A DNA stretch of 64,000 bases from Thiobacillus denitrificans. GTDB taxonomy: Bacteria > Pseudomonadota > Gammaproteobacteria > Burkholderiales > Thiobacillaceae. Position numbers and translations under genes: made by a program. The notes under the pieces are model-generated. The model saw nothing but the letters and a program-made list of their open reading frames with translations. It searched no databases and had not been told where the DNA came from. Below, in pieces: positions 52,514 to 61,562 of the stretch (position 1 is the stretch's first letter; the number at the start of each line of letters is the position of its first letter). The stretch covers positions 52,852 to 116,851 of the forward strand of contig DDRS01000042.1 of NCBI GenBank assembly GCA_002343685.1, given 5' to 3'.

Positions 52514-53956
52514 TCAGGCGTGGACGGCTTGCGGGATGGGGGCGTCATTGACGACGCGTCCGGCTCGGACGGTCTGCCAGACGTTGTAGGCCATCATCAG
52601 CATGCCGCCGAAGAACAGCGCCCCGCCGGCGAGACGGATGCCATAGAACGGATGCATGGTAGCGACCACCTGGGCGAAGCTGTAGGTCAGCGTGCCGTCG
52701 GGGTTGGCTGCACGCCACATCAGGCCCTGTGCCACGCCGGCGATCCACATCGAGGCGATATACAGCACCACGCCGATGGTGGAGAACCAGAAATGCCATT
52801 CGATCAGCTTGGTGCTGTACATCGATTCGCGGCCGAACAGGCGCGGAATCAGGTAGTACATGGAACCGATGGTGATCATTGCGACCCAGCCCAGTGCGCC
52901 GGAATGCACGTGGCCGATGGTCCATTCGGTGTAGTGGCTCAATGCGTTGACGGTCTTGATCGACATCATCGGGCCTTCGAAGGTCGACATGCCGTAGAAC
53001 GACAGCGCGGTCACCATGAACTTGAGGATGGGGTCGGTGCGCAGTTTGTGCCAGGCGCCCGACAGCGTCATGATGCCGTTCATCATGCCGCCCCAGGACG
53101 GCGCCAACAGCATCAGCGAGAACACCATGCCGAGCGACTGTGCCCAGTCGGGCAGCGCGGTGTACTGCAGGTGGTGCGGGCCGGCCCACATGTAGATGAA
53201 GTTCAGCGACCAGAAGTGAACGACCGACAGGCGGTAGGAATAGATCGGGCGACCGGCCTGCTTGGGAATGAAGTAGTACATCATGCCGAGGAAGGCGGTG
53301 GTGAGGAAGAAGCCCACCGCGTTATGGCCGTACCACCACTGCACCATCGCATCCTGCACGCCGGCATAGGCGGAGTAGGACTTGTACCAGGCGCTGGTGC
53401 TGCCGCCGAGGATCCAGGGCAGTTCGGCGCTGTTGACGAGATGCAGCAGCGCGATCACCAGGATGTAGGCGCCGAAGAACCAGTTCGACACGTAGATGTG
53501 CTTGGTCTTGCGCTTGATGATGGTGCCGAAGAACACCAGTGCATAGGAAACCCACACCACCGTGATCAGCAGATCGATCGGCCATTCGAGTTCGGCGTAT
53601 TCCTTCGAAGTGGTGATGCCGAGCGGCAGCGTGACGGCTGCCAGCACGATCACGGCCGTCCATCCCCAGAAGGTGAACGCGGCCAGCTTCTCGGCCCACA
53701 GACGCACTTGGCAGGTGCGCTGCACGATGTAGTACGACACTGCAAACATCGCGGAGCCGCCGAAGGCGAAAATCACCGCATTGGTATGCAGCGGTCTGAG
53801 GCGGCCATATGAAAGCCATTCGATGCCAAAGGTCAGATCCGGCCAGATCAGTTGCGAGGCCAGGATGAGCCCGACCAGCATACCGACGATCCCCCACACC
53901 ACCGTCATGATGGCGAACTGGCGGACGACCTTATAGTTGTAGGTTGTCGCTTCCAT
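52514..53956 (-). CDS. ccoN: cbb3 oxidase catalytic subunit
   Basis: Heme-copper oxidase subunit I of the C family, high oxygen affinity. The 480-residue product has about 12 helices, heme ligands in LRPLHTNAVIFAF, the CuB ligands in WWYGHNAVGFF and AGPHHLQYTALPDW, the family tyrosine in YSYRLSVVHFW, and TIGHVHSGALGWVAM. First gene of ccoNOQPG(H). GGGAG precedes the ATG. Confidence 0.97.
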   Translation of the reverse strand: MEATTYNYKVVRQFAIMTVVWGIVGMLVGLILASQLIWPDLTFGIEWLSYGRLRPLHTNAVIFAFGGSAMFAVSYYIVQRTCQVRLWAEKLAAFTFWGWTAVIVLAAVTLPLGITTSKEYAELEWPIDLLITVVWVSYALVFFGTIIKRKTKHIYVSNWFFGAYILVIALLHLVNSAELPWILGGSTSAWYKSYSAYAGVQDAMVQWWYGHNAVGFFLTTAFLGMMYYFIPKQAGRPIYSYRLSVVHFWSLNFIYMWAGPHHLQYTALPDWAQSLGMVFSLMLLAPSWGGMMNGIMTLSGAWHKLRTDPILKFMVTALSFYGMSTFEGPMMSIKTVNALSHYTEWTIGHVHSGALGWVAMITIGSMYYLIPRLFGRESMYSTKLIEWHFWFSTIGVVLYIASMWIAGVAQGLMWRAANPDGTLTYSFAQVVATMHPFYGIRLAGGALFFGGMLMMAYNVWQTVRAGRVVNDAPIPQAVHA

Positions 53957-54026
53957 ACACGTCTCCCGTGATTGATGACTTGATTAGTACATGCGAATTT
54001 GATGATCCGTTTCGCATATGAAGATA

Positions 54027-54054
54027 AATATATCTATTTATTCCGGTGTGTCAA
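54027..54054 (-). promoter_or_regulatory. Probable sigma-70 promoter of the cco operon
   Basis: On the minus strand TTGACA (54049-54054), a 16-bp spacer and TATATT (54027-54032) lie about 70 bp upstream of the ccoN ATG in a locally AT-rich stretch. A match to the -35 consensus is exact. No clear FNR dyad overlaps it. Confidence 0.5.
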
Positions 54055-54259
54055 GTTGTCGCACCCGGCGCTGGCGGATCGGCCGGCCATGTGTTGTTTC
54101 GTTGCGAATAAAGACGCATCCCTGTTTTTTTATGCCAAATTTGGATTTGGTATAGCTCAGTTCTCGAGCGATTGATATGTATCGGGTTGCCGTGCCCAAG
54201 CAAACTTTCGTTTCTACAATGCCCGGCGCCGAACTGACGCTGTCCGGTATCGGTAAGCT
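54055..54259. other. Spacer between cco promoter and distal end of CRISPR array
   Basis: About 200 bp without a credible gene. It includes a CCAAAT-CCAA-ATTTGG hairpin near 54134-54149 whose T-run is on the wrong side to end minus-strand array transcription. I see no clear terminator between the array and ccoN. Confidence 0.4.
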
Positions 54260-57200
54260 GTTTCAATCCGCTCTCTACTATGAAGCTGGGCGATGCCACA
54301 GCCCGAAAGTGAAAAAGGGCAAGGCGAAAGTGTTTCAATCCACGCCCGACCGTGAGGCCGGGCGATGCGACAGTGCTTGTTCGGCAACCCCGGTCGCGCA
54401 GGTGTTTCAATCCACGCCCGACCGTGAGGCCGGGCGATGCCCGCGTATCAGCAGGTCTGACCCGTTCCACTTCATGTTTCAATCCACGCCCGACCGTGAG
54501 GCCGGGCGATGCGCACGCCGCCGGGCACAAGAACCCTGTGTACGTCGCGTTTCAATCCACGCCCGACCGTGAGGCCGGGCGATGCCACGGCATGGTCATG
54601 GGGCGAAGGTAGCCATTATGTTTCAATCCACGCCCGACCGTGAGGCCGGGCGATGCACCAGCCTGCGTGCCAGTCCCGGGTGCAACACCAGTTTCAATCC
54701 ACGCCCGACCGTGAGGCCGGGCGATGCCTGACCGAGTGGAGCGCTGGAGTTAGCTGTGAGGACGTTTCAATCCACGCCCGACCGTGAGGCCGGGCGATGC
54801 TTCAGCCCGCCATTGATCCGCTTGGTGATGGTTGAGTTTCAATCCACGCCCGACCGTGAGGCCGGGCGATGCAGTGGCGGTGCACGCTGCGCGCCAGTGC
54901 GGCCATGTTTCAATCCACGCCCGACCGTGAGGCCGGGCGATGCGGCCAATGGGCCCGGAAGCGTCTCAAGATCACGCTTGTTTCAATCCACGCCCGACCG
55001 TGAGGCCGGGCGATGCGCGGGGCCCAGCGATATGCCTGAGTTTCTCGAAGTTTCAATCCACGCCCGACCGTGAGGCCGGGCGATGCTTGTGAAGCTGCTG
55101 GATGCGGGCGATACGCTCGATGTTTCAATCCACGCCCGACCGTGAGGCCGGGCGATGCGTCTGACGGGTGGCGCATGCCATTCCAGCGGATAAAGTTTCA
55201 ATCCACGCCCGACCGTGAGGCCGGGCGATGCTGCCAGCGTGAGGCTGTGCAGGGCGCGGTGTTTCAGGTTTCAATCCACGCCCGACCGTGAGGCCGGGCG
55301 ATGCATCACATCCGCGTCTTTCAGGTCGCGCCCAGTAGGTTTCAATCCACGCCCGACCGTGAGGCCGGGCGATGCCATGTTTCCCCCTTCATAACTGGAT
55401 TTGATAATACGTTTCAATCCACGCCCGACCGTGAGGCCGGGCGATGCGCGTGGCTAGACTGCCGAAGCCTGTTGACTGGTGGTTTCAATCCACGCCCGAC
55501 CGTGAGGCCGGGCGATGCCAAAAGCCATATATCCGGACGCGCCGATCACGCTGTTTCAATCCACGCCCGACCGTGAGGCCGGGCGATGCTCGCGCCGCCA
55601 TTGCCAGGTGTCGCCGGCACGCGCTGTTTCAATCCACGCCCGACCGTGAGGCCGGGCGATGCGCCGTGCGCGGCGACCGCCCCGCGTTCGACACCTTGTT
55701 TCAATCCACGCCCGACCGTGAGGCCGGGCGATGCGGTCGAAGTGCATGCAGTAGGTGCCCGGCTTCTTGTTTCAATCCACGCCCGACCGTGAGGCCGGGC
55801 GATGCTCCTCGCCCGGAAACCGCTTGTTGCCGATATTGGTGTTTCAATCCACGCCCGACCGTGAGGCCGGGCGATGCTCCCGTGTCGCCAGGAAAGGCGT
55901 TGCCCTTGGCGCTGTTTCAATCCACGCCCGACCGTGAGGCCGGGCGATGCCATCATAGCCGTTGCCGTTGAAGCTAATCGTCGTGTTTCAATCCACGCCC
56001 GACCGTGAGGCCGGGCGATGCCCCAATCCGCTTGAGTCGCAGGACGTGAACTAGCTGTTTCAATCCACGCCCGACCGTGAGGCCGGGCGATGCCCTATCA
56101 CACGGTGCACGATTATCCGGGCGGGTCTGTTTCAATCCACGCCCGACCGTGAGGCCGGGCGATGCGCGACGCCAAGCTGGAACCGCTGGTAAAGGCCGAG
56201 TTTCAATCCACGCCCGACCGTGAGGCCGGGCGATGCCACCCAGATCAATCGCTTGGCGACCGTAGCTCTCGTTTCAATCCACGCCCGACCGTGAGGCCGG
56301 GCGATGCCAGAGATTCATAGGCCTGCAGGCAACCATCACATGTTTCAATCCACGCCCGACCGTGAGGCCGGGCGATGCACCCGTGCCGGATTATGTTATT
56401 AACATGATCGATAATGTTTCAATCCACGCCCGACCGTGAGGCCGGGCGATGCTAATGCGCCGGGTTTTTGTCCGATTCCTTGGCCAGTTTCAATCCACGC
56501 CCGACCGTGAGGCCGGGCGATGCCCGATACGCTCGCGCGTCGTGCCGTCCTGCCCGTTGTTTCAATCCACGCCCGACCGTGAGGCCGGGCGATGCCCGCC
56601 GGATCGGCTGTGCACCTTATCAACCATGGGTTTCAATCCACGCCCGACCGTGAGGCCGGGCGATGCGCCTGTGGAGGCCGTCATGGTCAGCGAAGTCGGC
56701 GCGTTTCAATCCACGCCCGACCGTGAGGCCGGGCGATGCTCGTCAACCCATGGCATTACTGCGCACCCTTGAAGTTTCAATCCACGCCCGACCGTGAGGC
56801 CGGGCGATGCGTCATCGAAGGCGAAGGAACCGCCGTGCCGGCCAGGCGTTTCAATCCACGCCCGACCGTGAGGCCGGGCGATGCGGACGCCGCAATGGGC
56901 AGACGCTGTCATATGGTGGTTTCAATCCACGCCCGACCGTGAGGCCGGGCGATGCCACAACTCCGCGCATTGTTCGCGCTCATCCTCACGGGTTTCAATC
57001 CACGCCCGACCGTGAGGCCGGGCGATGCGCGCGGTAGATTACCCACAGCGCGCCACCCTGGTGTTTCAATCCACGCCCGACCGTGAGGCCGGGCGATGCC
57101 TCATCCTCACGGAACGTTCTGGCAATGTCGTTGTTTCAATCCACGCCCGACCGTGAGGCCGGGCGATGCCTTGCCGGAGAGGAAGACATGAGTTTGTTTC

Positions 57201-57887
57201 AATGCGTTTCAATCCACGCCCGACCGTGAGGCCGGGCGATGCGATAAGTTCGACATGAGCAAGATCGGGACGGGTGAGGTTTCAATCCACGCCCGACCGT
57301 GAGGCCGGGCGATGCCATTGCCCAAATGGCCGTGCGTAAGCGCCATATCGTTTCAATCCACGCCCGACCGTGAGGCCGGGCGATGCGCTTCACTTTGGCT
57401 GAAGTGTCCGCGTATTACGGCGTTTCAATCCACGCCCGACCGTGAGGCCGGGCGATGCGATACCCAGCACGCTTGACAGGCTTAATAGAATCGTTTCAAT
57501 CCACGCCCGACCGTGAGGCCGGGCGATGCGCTGGCACGCGAGGGATTGTCCGGGGAGTCTCAGGGTTTCAATCCACGCCCGACCGTGAGGCCGGGCGATG
57601 CCCAACCGCGAAATGACCGTCCGCGCCAAGGCGCAGGTTTCAATCCACGCCCGACCGTGAGGCCGGGCGATGCGTCACATTACCGGGGACGTTGTTGAGC
57701 ACTATTTGTTTCAATCCACGCCCGACCGTGAGGCCGGGCGATGCGGCATTGGTATTACGGCATTCCCATCATCAGCGCGTTTCAATCCACGCCCGACCGT
57801 GAGGCCGGGCGATGCTTCGCCGCACCGTAATGCGTGCCGCGATCAAGGCTGTTTCAATCCACGCCCGACCGTGAGGCCGGGCGATGC
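54260..57887 (-). CRISPR. Type I-C CRISPR array, 50 intact repeats, 50 spacers
   Basis: The 37-bp repeat reads GTTTCAATCCACGCCC at its left end and GGCCGGGCGATGC at its right end on the plus strand. I count 50 well-conserved copies from 54332 to 57887 at 71-74-bp steps, plus a decayed copy at 54260-54296. Spacers are 33-37 nt. In crRNA sense (minus strand) the repeat folds as a 9-bp stem with one G-U pair and TCAC loop, and ends GTGGATTGAAAC, the usual I-C handle. The decayed end is at left, so the leader and newest spacers are at right, next to cas2. Confidence 0.98.
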
Positions 57888-58065
57888 TCTACTGTGGCAA
57901 CGTGTTGTTTGCGCGGCAAAGCGAGATCAGTTTGCGCGAACCTACGACACGAAGCAATTCGATACGGTGCCGCCCCTGTAGGGGCGGGTTCCAGATTGTT
58001 AAAGAACAAGGAGTTATCGCACGCGCGAAACATTAGGGTTTACGCCATCGATTGGGGTTCGCGCG
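57888..58065 (-). promoter_or_regulatory. CRISPR leader
   Basis: 178 bp between the last repeat and the cas2 stop. It should hold the array promoter and integration signals. A GC-rich hairpin (7-bp CCGCCCC stem, TGTA loop, 57970-57987) lies within it. Side is inferred from repeat decay at the far end and from the ATTGAAAC orientation. Confidence 0.75.
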
Positions 58066-58356
58066 TCATACGACGAGAGGGCCTTCGAAATCTACTGAGC
58101 GGAAACAGCCATGTTGCTTGATACGCAGTTCGACCGGCTCGGTGATGCGGTAAAAGCGCAGGTTGTCCTGGTTCAGGTCGATCTCGGCAAGAAGTTCGCG
58201 TTCGAATTGTTCGAATTGCATTTCGTTGATAGTGCATTCGAAGACAGATTTTTGGACTCGCTGGCCGACACGTTCGCAAGCCTTGGCGATGCGGCGCAAG
58301 CGTTTTCTCCCGGCGGCGTTTTCCGTGGATACGTCGTAGGTGACGATGATGAGCAT
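58066..58356 (-). CDS. cas2: CRISPR-associated endonuclease Cas2
   Basis: The 96-residue Cas2 forms the structural core of the Cas1-Cas2 integrase. It starts LIIVTYDVS with the conserved Asp at the end of strand 1, has a ferredoxin-like pattern (RLRRIAKACERVGQRVQKSVFEC) and ends with the swapped strand FRSVDFEGPLVV. ATG 58356 is the natural start although the frame is open well upstream across cas1. It overlaps nothing; cas1 ends 2 bp away. Confidence 0.95.
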   Translation of the reverse strand: MLIIVTYDVSTENAAGRKRLRRIAKACERVGQRVQKSVFECTINEMQFEQFERELLAEIDLNQDNLRFYRITEPVELRIKQHGCFRSVDFEGPLVV

Positions 58357-58358
58357 GG

Positions 58359-59393
58359 TTATTTGGCCAGAAATGGCAGGTAGCTTTCCATTTCTCCGCG
58401 CAGGGCGCGTGCCATGAAACGGGCCTGGATGAAGGGTAGCAGAGCAAACGGCAGCCTGGATTCGGTGAGGGGGTGCGTGATCTCTTCCTGTTTGCGATCC
58501 TGCCAGGCGGTTACGACAGTACGACGGCCCCGATCGTTGAGCATGACTGCGCCACCTTCGTGCAGGTCGAAATCGTTTTCTCCGATTTGTCCCCGGTTGA
58601 TGAGGGTGAGCGCCAGTCGGTCGCACAGGATGGCACGGAACTCTTCCTGCAAATCCAGTGCAAGGGCAGCCCGGCCCGGACGCACGGCGTGCAAAAAGCC
58701 AAGCTGCGGGTCGAGGCCGCAGGCTTCGAGGGCCGAACGACAGTCGTTCATAAGCATGGCGTAGAGAAACGAGATCAGTGCGTTGAAACGGTCGAGCGGC
58801 GGGCGACGGGTGCGTCCGTTGAGATGGAAGGCAGCGCGGAATGCGGGTTTGACGATGAGATTGAGCGCCTCGAAGTAACCGCGCGCGGCTTCTCCTTCAA
58901 CACCGCGCAGTTCGTCCAGCGTGCCGGCAATGGCTGCGGCACGCAGCGAGGCGGCCAGATTGTCGGCGGTGCGGGAAAGTCGAGCGGCCTCGGATTCGTC
59001 TTCTGCTTCGCGCGCACCGCGCAGCAATACGCTGCGGCTGTTCTTCAGCTTGCCGGCCACGCAGGCGCGAGCGAGTTCGAGCATGACTGCAGCGTCGCCC
59101 GCAGTGCGGTGCTGGGTCTGGCGCAGCAGGATATTGCCGGAGGCCGGGCCTTCGAGCCGGGCCTTGAAGCGGCCCGAATCGTCCAGAAGAACCAGCGATT
59201 TTCCCTCGTCGGCCAAACGGTGCATGAGCGCAGGCGAGACCATCACGTTGCCGAAGCAAACCAGGCCGCCGACATGGTGCAACGGCACCTGGAGTTTTTT
59301 TTCGCGTTCGACGTCGATGCGCACTGTGGAATTTTCCAGGTGGGCGTAGGCCTGGGGCGTCATGACGTACAGCGTGTTCTGGATGGTATGCAA
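58359..59393 (-). CDS. cas1: CRISPR-associated integrase Cas1
   Basis: The 344-residue Cas1 of type I-C integrates spacers. N-terminal beta domain (NTLYVMTPQAYAHLENSTVRI), then the helical catalytic domain with Glu in GVEGEAARGYFEAL, His in FLHAVRPGRAALALDLQEEFR and Asp in the same stretch. The start is TTG 59393, supported by GAGGAA 8 nt upstream at the end of cas4; no ATG fits the family N-terminus. Confidence 0.96.
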   Translation of the reverse strand: MHTIQNTLYVMTPQAYAHLENSTVRIDVEREKKLQVPLHHVGGLVCFGNVMVSPALMHRLADEGKSLVLLDDSGRFKARLEGPASGNILLRQTQHRTAGDAAVMLELARACVAGKLKNSRSVLLRGAREAEDESEAARLSRTADNLAASLRAAAIAGTLDELRGVEGEAARGYFEALNLIVKPAFRAAFHLNGRTRRPPLDRFNALISFLYAMLMNDCRSALEACGLDPQLGFLHAVRPGRAALALDLQEEFRAILCDRLALTLINRGQIGENDFDLHEGGAVMLNDRGRRTVVTAWQDRKQEEITHPLTESRLPFALLPFIQARFMARALRGEMESYLPFLAK

Positions 59394-59394
59394 T

Positions 59395-60015
59395 TTATTC
59401 CTCGGGGTTGAAGAGATTGCGTTTCAGCATGCTTTGCCGGGTGTGGTCGGCAACGGCTTCGGGTTGGCAAATGTCTTTCAGCGAACATTCCTTGCAGCGT
59501 GAGTCGTTCACCGGTGGCGGCAACCTGCCGGATGCAAGCATGGCGCGGATCGCCTCGGCCGTTTCGATGACCAGTTGCCGCAACGCGGGGGTGATTGCCA
59601 CCTCGCGCCGCCGGTGGCTGCTGGCGTGAAAGATCGCGCCCTTCTCCACCGGCCGGCTGAGCATGTCTTCCAGACACATGGCCTGGGCGGCGAGTTGGAG
59701 GTCATCGTGCAGTTTTTGCCGCTTGGCGCCGTGCTTGAACTCCACCGGAAACACCGTGCCGTCGGGATGGAACTCGACCAGATCGGCCTTTCCGATGAGA
59801 TTGAAGCGGTCGCTCCACAACGGAAGCGCTCGTTCAATACGCACGCCTGCCTTGATTTCGTAGCCGGGCGTATCGACCAGATGGTGCACTGCCTGTCCAC
59901 GCGCCGTGTGAATATTGTCGGCGAACGCCTGCTCCAGATGAATCAGCCCGCACTGTCGCGGACAATAGGCCCAGTGCTGGAGCGCGGAGAGGGGAATCGG
60001 GTCTGTCTCGGTCAT
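59395..60015 (-). CDS. cas4: CRISPR-associated exonuclease Cas4
   Basis: The 206-residue Cas4 selects and trims PAM-containing prespacers with Cas1-Cas2. RecB-like nuclease motifs: GKADLVEFHPDGTVFPVEFKHG, QLAAQAMCLEDML; the cluster cysteines are in YCPRQC and C-terminal CKECSLKDIC. First gene of a cas4-cas1-cas2 unit. Its ATG diverges from an antitoxin gene 48 bp away, so this unit may have its own promoter instead of depending on cas7 upstream. Confidence 0.95.
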   Translation of the reverse strand: MTETDPIPLSALQHWAYCPRQCGLIHLEQAFADNIHTARGQAVHHLVDTPGYEIKAGVRIERALPLWSDRFNLIGKADLVEFHPDGTVFPVEFKHGAKRQKLHDDLQLAAQAMCLEDMLSRPVEKGAIFHASSHRRREVAITPALRQLVIETAEAIRAMLASGRLPPPVNDSRCKECSLKDICQPEAVADHTRQSMLKRNLFNPEE

Positions 60016-60063
60016 GCCGTGGGTGCTACCATTTCATCCAGGCCATTTTTAAAGGAGTTGGTC
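60016..60063. promoter_or_regulatory. 48-bp divergent region between cas4 and antitoxin
   Basis: Contains the antitoxin ribosome site AAAGGAG and an AT-rich CCATTTTTAAAG stretch. Promoters for cas4-cas1-cas2 (minus) and antitoxin-toxin (plus) would have to lie in or near it. No obvious dyad operator was seen by eye. Confidence 0.4.
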
Positions 60064-60315
60064 ATGGCAGCGATTTTGAAGGAGCTTGAAAACCAGGCCT
60101 TGCAGCTTTCTCCACAAGAGCGCGGCGAACTCATCCACCGACTGATCGTCAGCCTGGAAGGGCCGACAGAAGATACGCCCGAAGCCGCCGCCAAGGCTTG
60201 GGACGAGGAAATCGCCCGGCGCGTGGTAGAAATCGATGCGGGTACTGCCGTGTTGATTCCGCATGAGCAAGTCGTGGCGGAAATCGACGAAATGTTGAAG
60301 AAGGCAAGCAATTGA
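60064..60315 (+). CDS. Type II antitoxin, addiction-module protein family
   Basis: An 83-residue protein of the CHP02574 / PF09720 addiction-module type: LENQALQLSPQERGELIHRLIVSLEG then an acidic EDTPEAAAKAWDEEIARRVVEID and the toxin-wrapping VAEIDEMLKKAS tail. AAAGGAG is 8 nt before ATG 60064. It overlaps the toxin start by 4 nt (TTGA). It lies on the plus strand, opposite to all surrounding cas genes, between cas7 and cas4. Confidence 0.85.
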   Translation: MAAILKELENQALQLSPQERGELIHRLIVSLEGPTEDTPEAAAKAWDEEIARRVVEIDAGTAVLIPHEQVVAEIDEMLKKASN

Positions 60316-60605
60316 AACTTCTATGGCAGCAGCAAGCTCGTACCGAGCTTCGCGAAGCCGTCAGATATTACCGTGATGAAGGCGGCCTCAATATTGCGCA
60401 GGATTTCCATAACGCCGTCATGCAAGCCGCAGGGCGTTTGCTCGAATACCCGGAACTGGGCGTTGGGATCAAACATGCCTGCCGGCGCTTCAACTTGCAC
60501 GATTACCCTTACAGTCTGATTTATCGCGTCACTCCTGTTGCTATCACTATCGTCGCGGTTGCCCACCACAGCCGCCGCCCGGGGTATTGGGCGGGGCGGC
60601 GATAG
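60312..60605 (+). CDS. RelE/ParE-family toxin
   Basis: A 97-residue basic protein of the RelE/ParE plasmid-stabilisation fold: QQARTELREAVRYYRDEGGLNIAQDF, LLEYPELGVGIKHACRRFNLHDYPYSLIYRV, then ITIVAVAHHSRRPGYWAGR. The C-terminal HHSRRPGYW is typical for this subgroup. The start is TTG 60312 overlapping the antitoxin stop, so toxin is translated after antitoxin. It ends 3 bp before the convergent cas7 stop. Whether it cuts mRNA or poisons gyrase is not clear. Confidence 0.85.
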   Translation: MKLLWQQQARTELREAVRYYRDEGGLNIAQDFHNAVMQAAGRLLEYPELGVGIKHACRRFNLHDYPYSLIYRVTPVAITIVAVAHHSRRPGYWAGRR

Positions 60606-60608
60606 CCT

Positions 60609-61562
60609 TTAAGCCTTGCGCATCAAGGTCACGCCTGACGGCATAGCCGTCTCGTTTACCGTCATCTCATAGTCCGTGAAACTGCGTGGTACGGTCACGC
60701 CGTCTTTCAGGCGCGGCTGAATCCGCTCGAACAGCGCATGCGCCGGCGCATTGCCCAGTTCCGAATCATGCTTGAACACATAGAGACCACGGGTTGCCAT
60801 TTCGCCACGTGCGGCTGAGCGGTCATGCTCGAACATCTGTGCGAGCGACTGCCACAACAATTCCAGATCCTCGTCCGAGAAACCAGTCTGTTTGGCGAGG
60901 AAGCTGGAAACGAAGCCGTGTGCGGCATAGAGGCCGTAAGGCACGGTGTGCTTGCGGCCCATGGTGCGGTTGTCACCGTCCTGTTTTTCAGCCTCGGCCT
61001 CTGTCGCCACGGCCATGCGGGTGATCGAATGCTCCTGAGCGATGATGGGGTCAACCGAGCGCGCGAAGGTCAGCTGTACAGGCCCGCGCACCTGACCACA
61101 GTTGACGCCGAGTGACATGACTGCGCCGAAGGTGCGCACGTCGAAGAAGTTCTGACACATCCATTTGCGGGCTAATTCGATGTCGCTGGCACTGCCCTTC
61201 CGCTTCTCCTTAGCGCCCTTCTTGGTCTTCTTGTCCTCGCCCTCTGGTGCCTCGGCGACGACCTCCGATGGCGCATCCAGCTTCAGGGCCGAATAGGCCC
61301 GTTGGTGCTGCAGATTGAGGATGGCCTTTTCTCGCACGTAGATTTCAAAGCGCTTTTCCCCATCCACAGGCTCGCGTTCAGTTTGGTCGTACGTCAAGGC
61401 GACGAAGTTGCGCACCTTACGCTTCAGCGATACGTCAGTCACCAGGCCGTGGCCAGTTTCGGCATCCAGGCGCGGCAAGTTTCCGGCGTCTGGGTCGCCA
61501 TTGGGGTTGCCGTCCTTCACGTCGAACAGCAGCACGAAGTCGTAGCGGTTGGTAAGGCTCAT
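60609..61562 (-). CDS. cas7: Type I-C Cascade backbone protein Cas7 (Csd2)
   Basis: The 317-residue Cas7 coats the crRNA. It begins LTNRYDFVLLFDVKDGNPNGDPDAGN with the RRM-like core, and has VSLKRKVRNFVAL, WMCQNFFDVRTFGAVMS, GPVQLTFARSVDPI and PYGLYAAHGFVSS. A Lys/Glu-rich insert (EGEDKKTKKGAKEKRKGSA, about residue 108-125) adds length. It overlaps cas8c by ATGA. Confidence 0.95.
   Translation of the reverse strand: MSLTNRYDFVLLFDVKDGNPNGDPDAGNLPRLDAETGHGLVTDVSLKRKVRNFVALTYDQTEREPVDGEKRFEIYVREKAILNLQHQRAYSALKLDAPSEVVAEAPEGEDKKTKKGAKEKRKGSASDIELARKWMCQNFFDVRTFGAVMSLGVNCGQVRGPVQLTFARSVDPIIAQEHSITRMAVATEAEAEKQDGDNRTMGRKHTVPYGLYAAHGFVSSFLAKQTGFSDEDLELLWQSLAQMFEHDRSAARGEMATRGLYVFKHDSELGNAPAHALFERIQPRLKDGVTVPRSFTDYEMTVNETAMPSGVTLMRKA

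Noticed and set aside
53957..54010. FNR-like box upstream of ccoN
   Set aside because: Several TTGAT or ATCAA half-sites occur, but no pair has the inverted 4-bp-spaced layout; they are direct or mis-spaced.
54134..54149. Hairpin CCAAAT-CCAA-ATTTGG as the array terminator
   Set aside because: On the minus strand it is followed by A residues, not T, and the stem is AT-rich and weak.
54177..57981. Many overlapping frames in the array coding for repeated PRPTVRPGDA or STPDREAGRC units
   Set aside because: They are translations of the CRISPR repeat in different frames; spacers change the frame and there are no ribosome sites.
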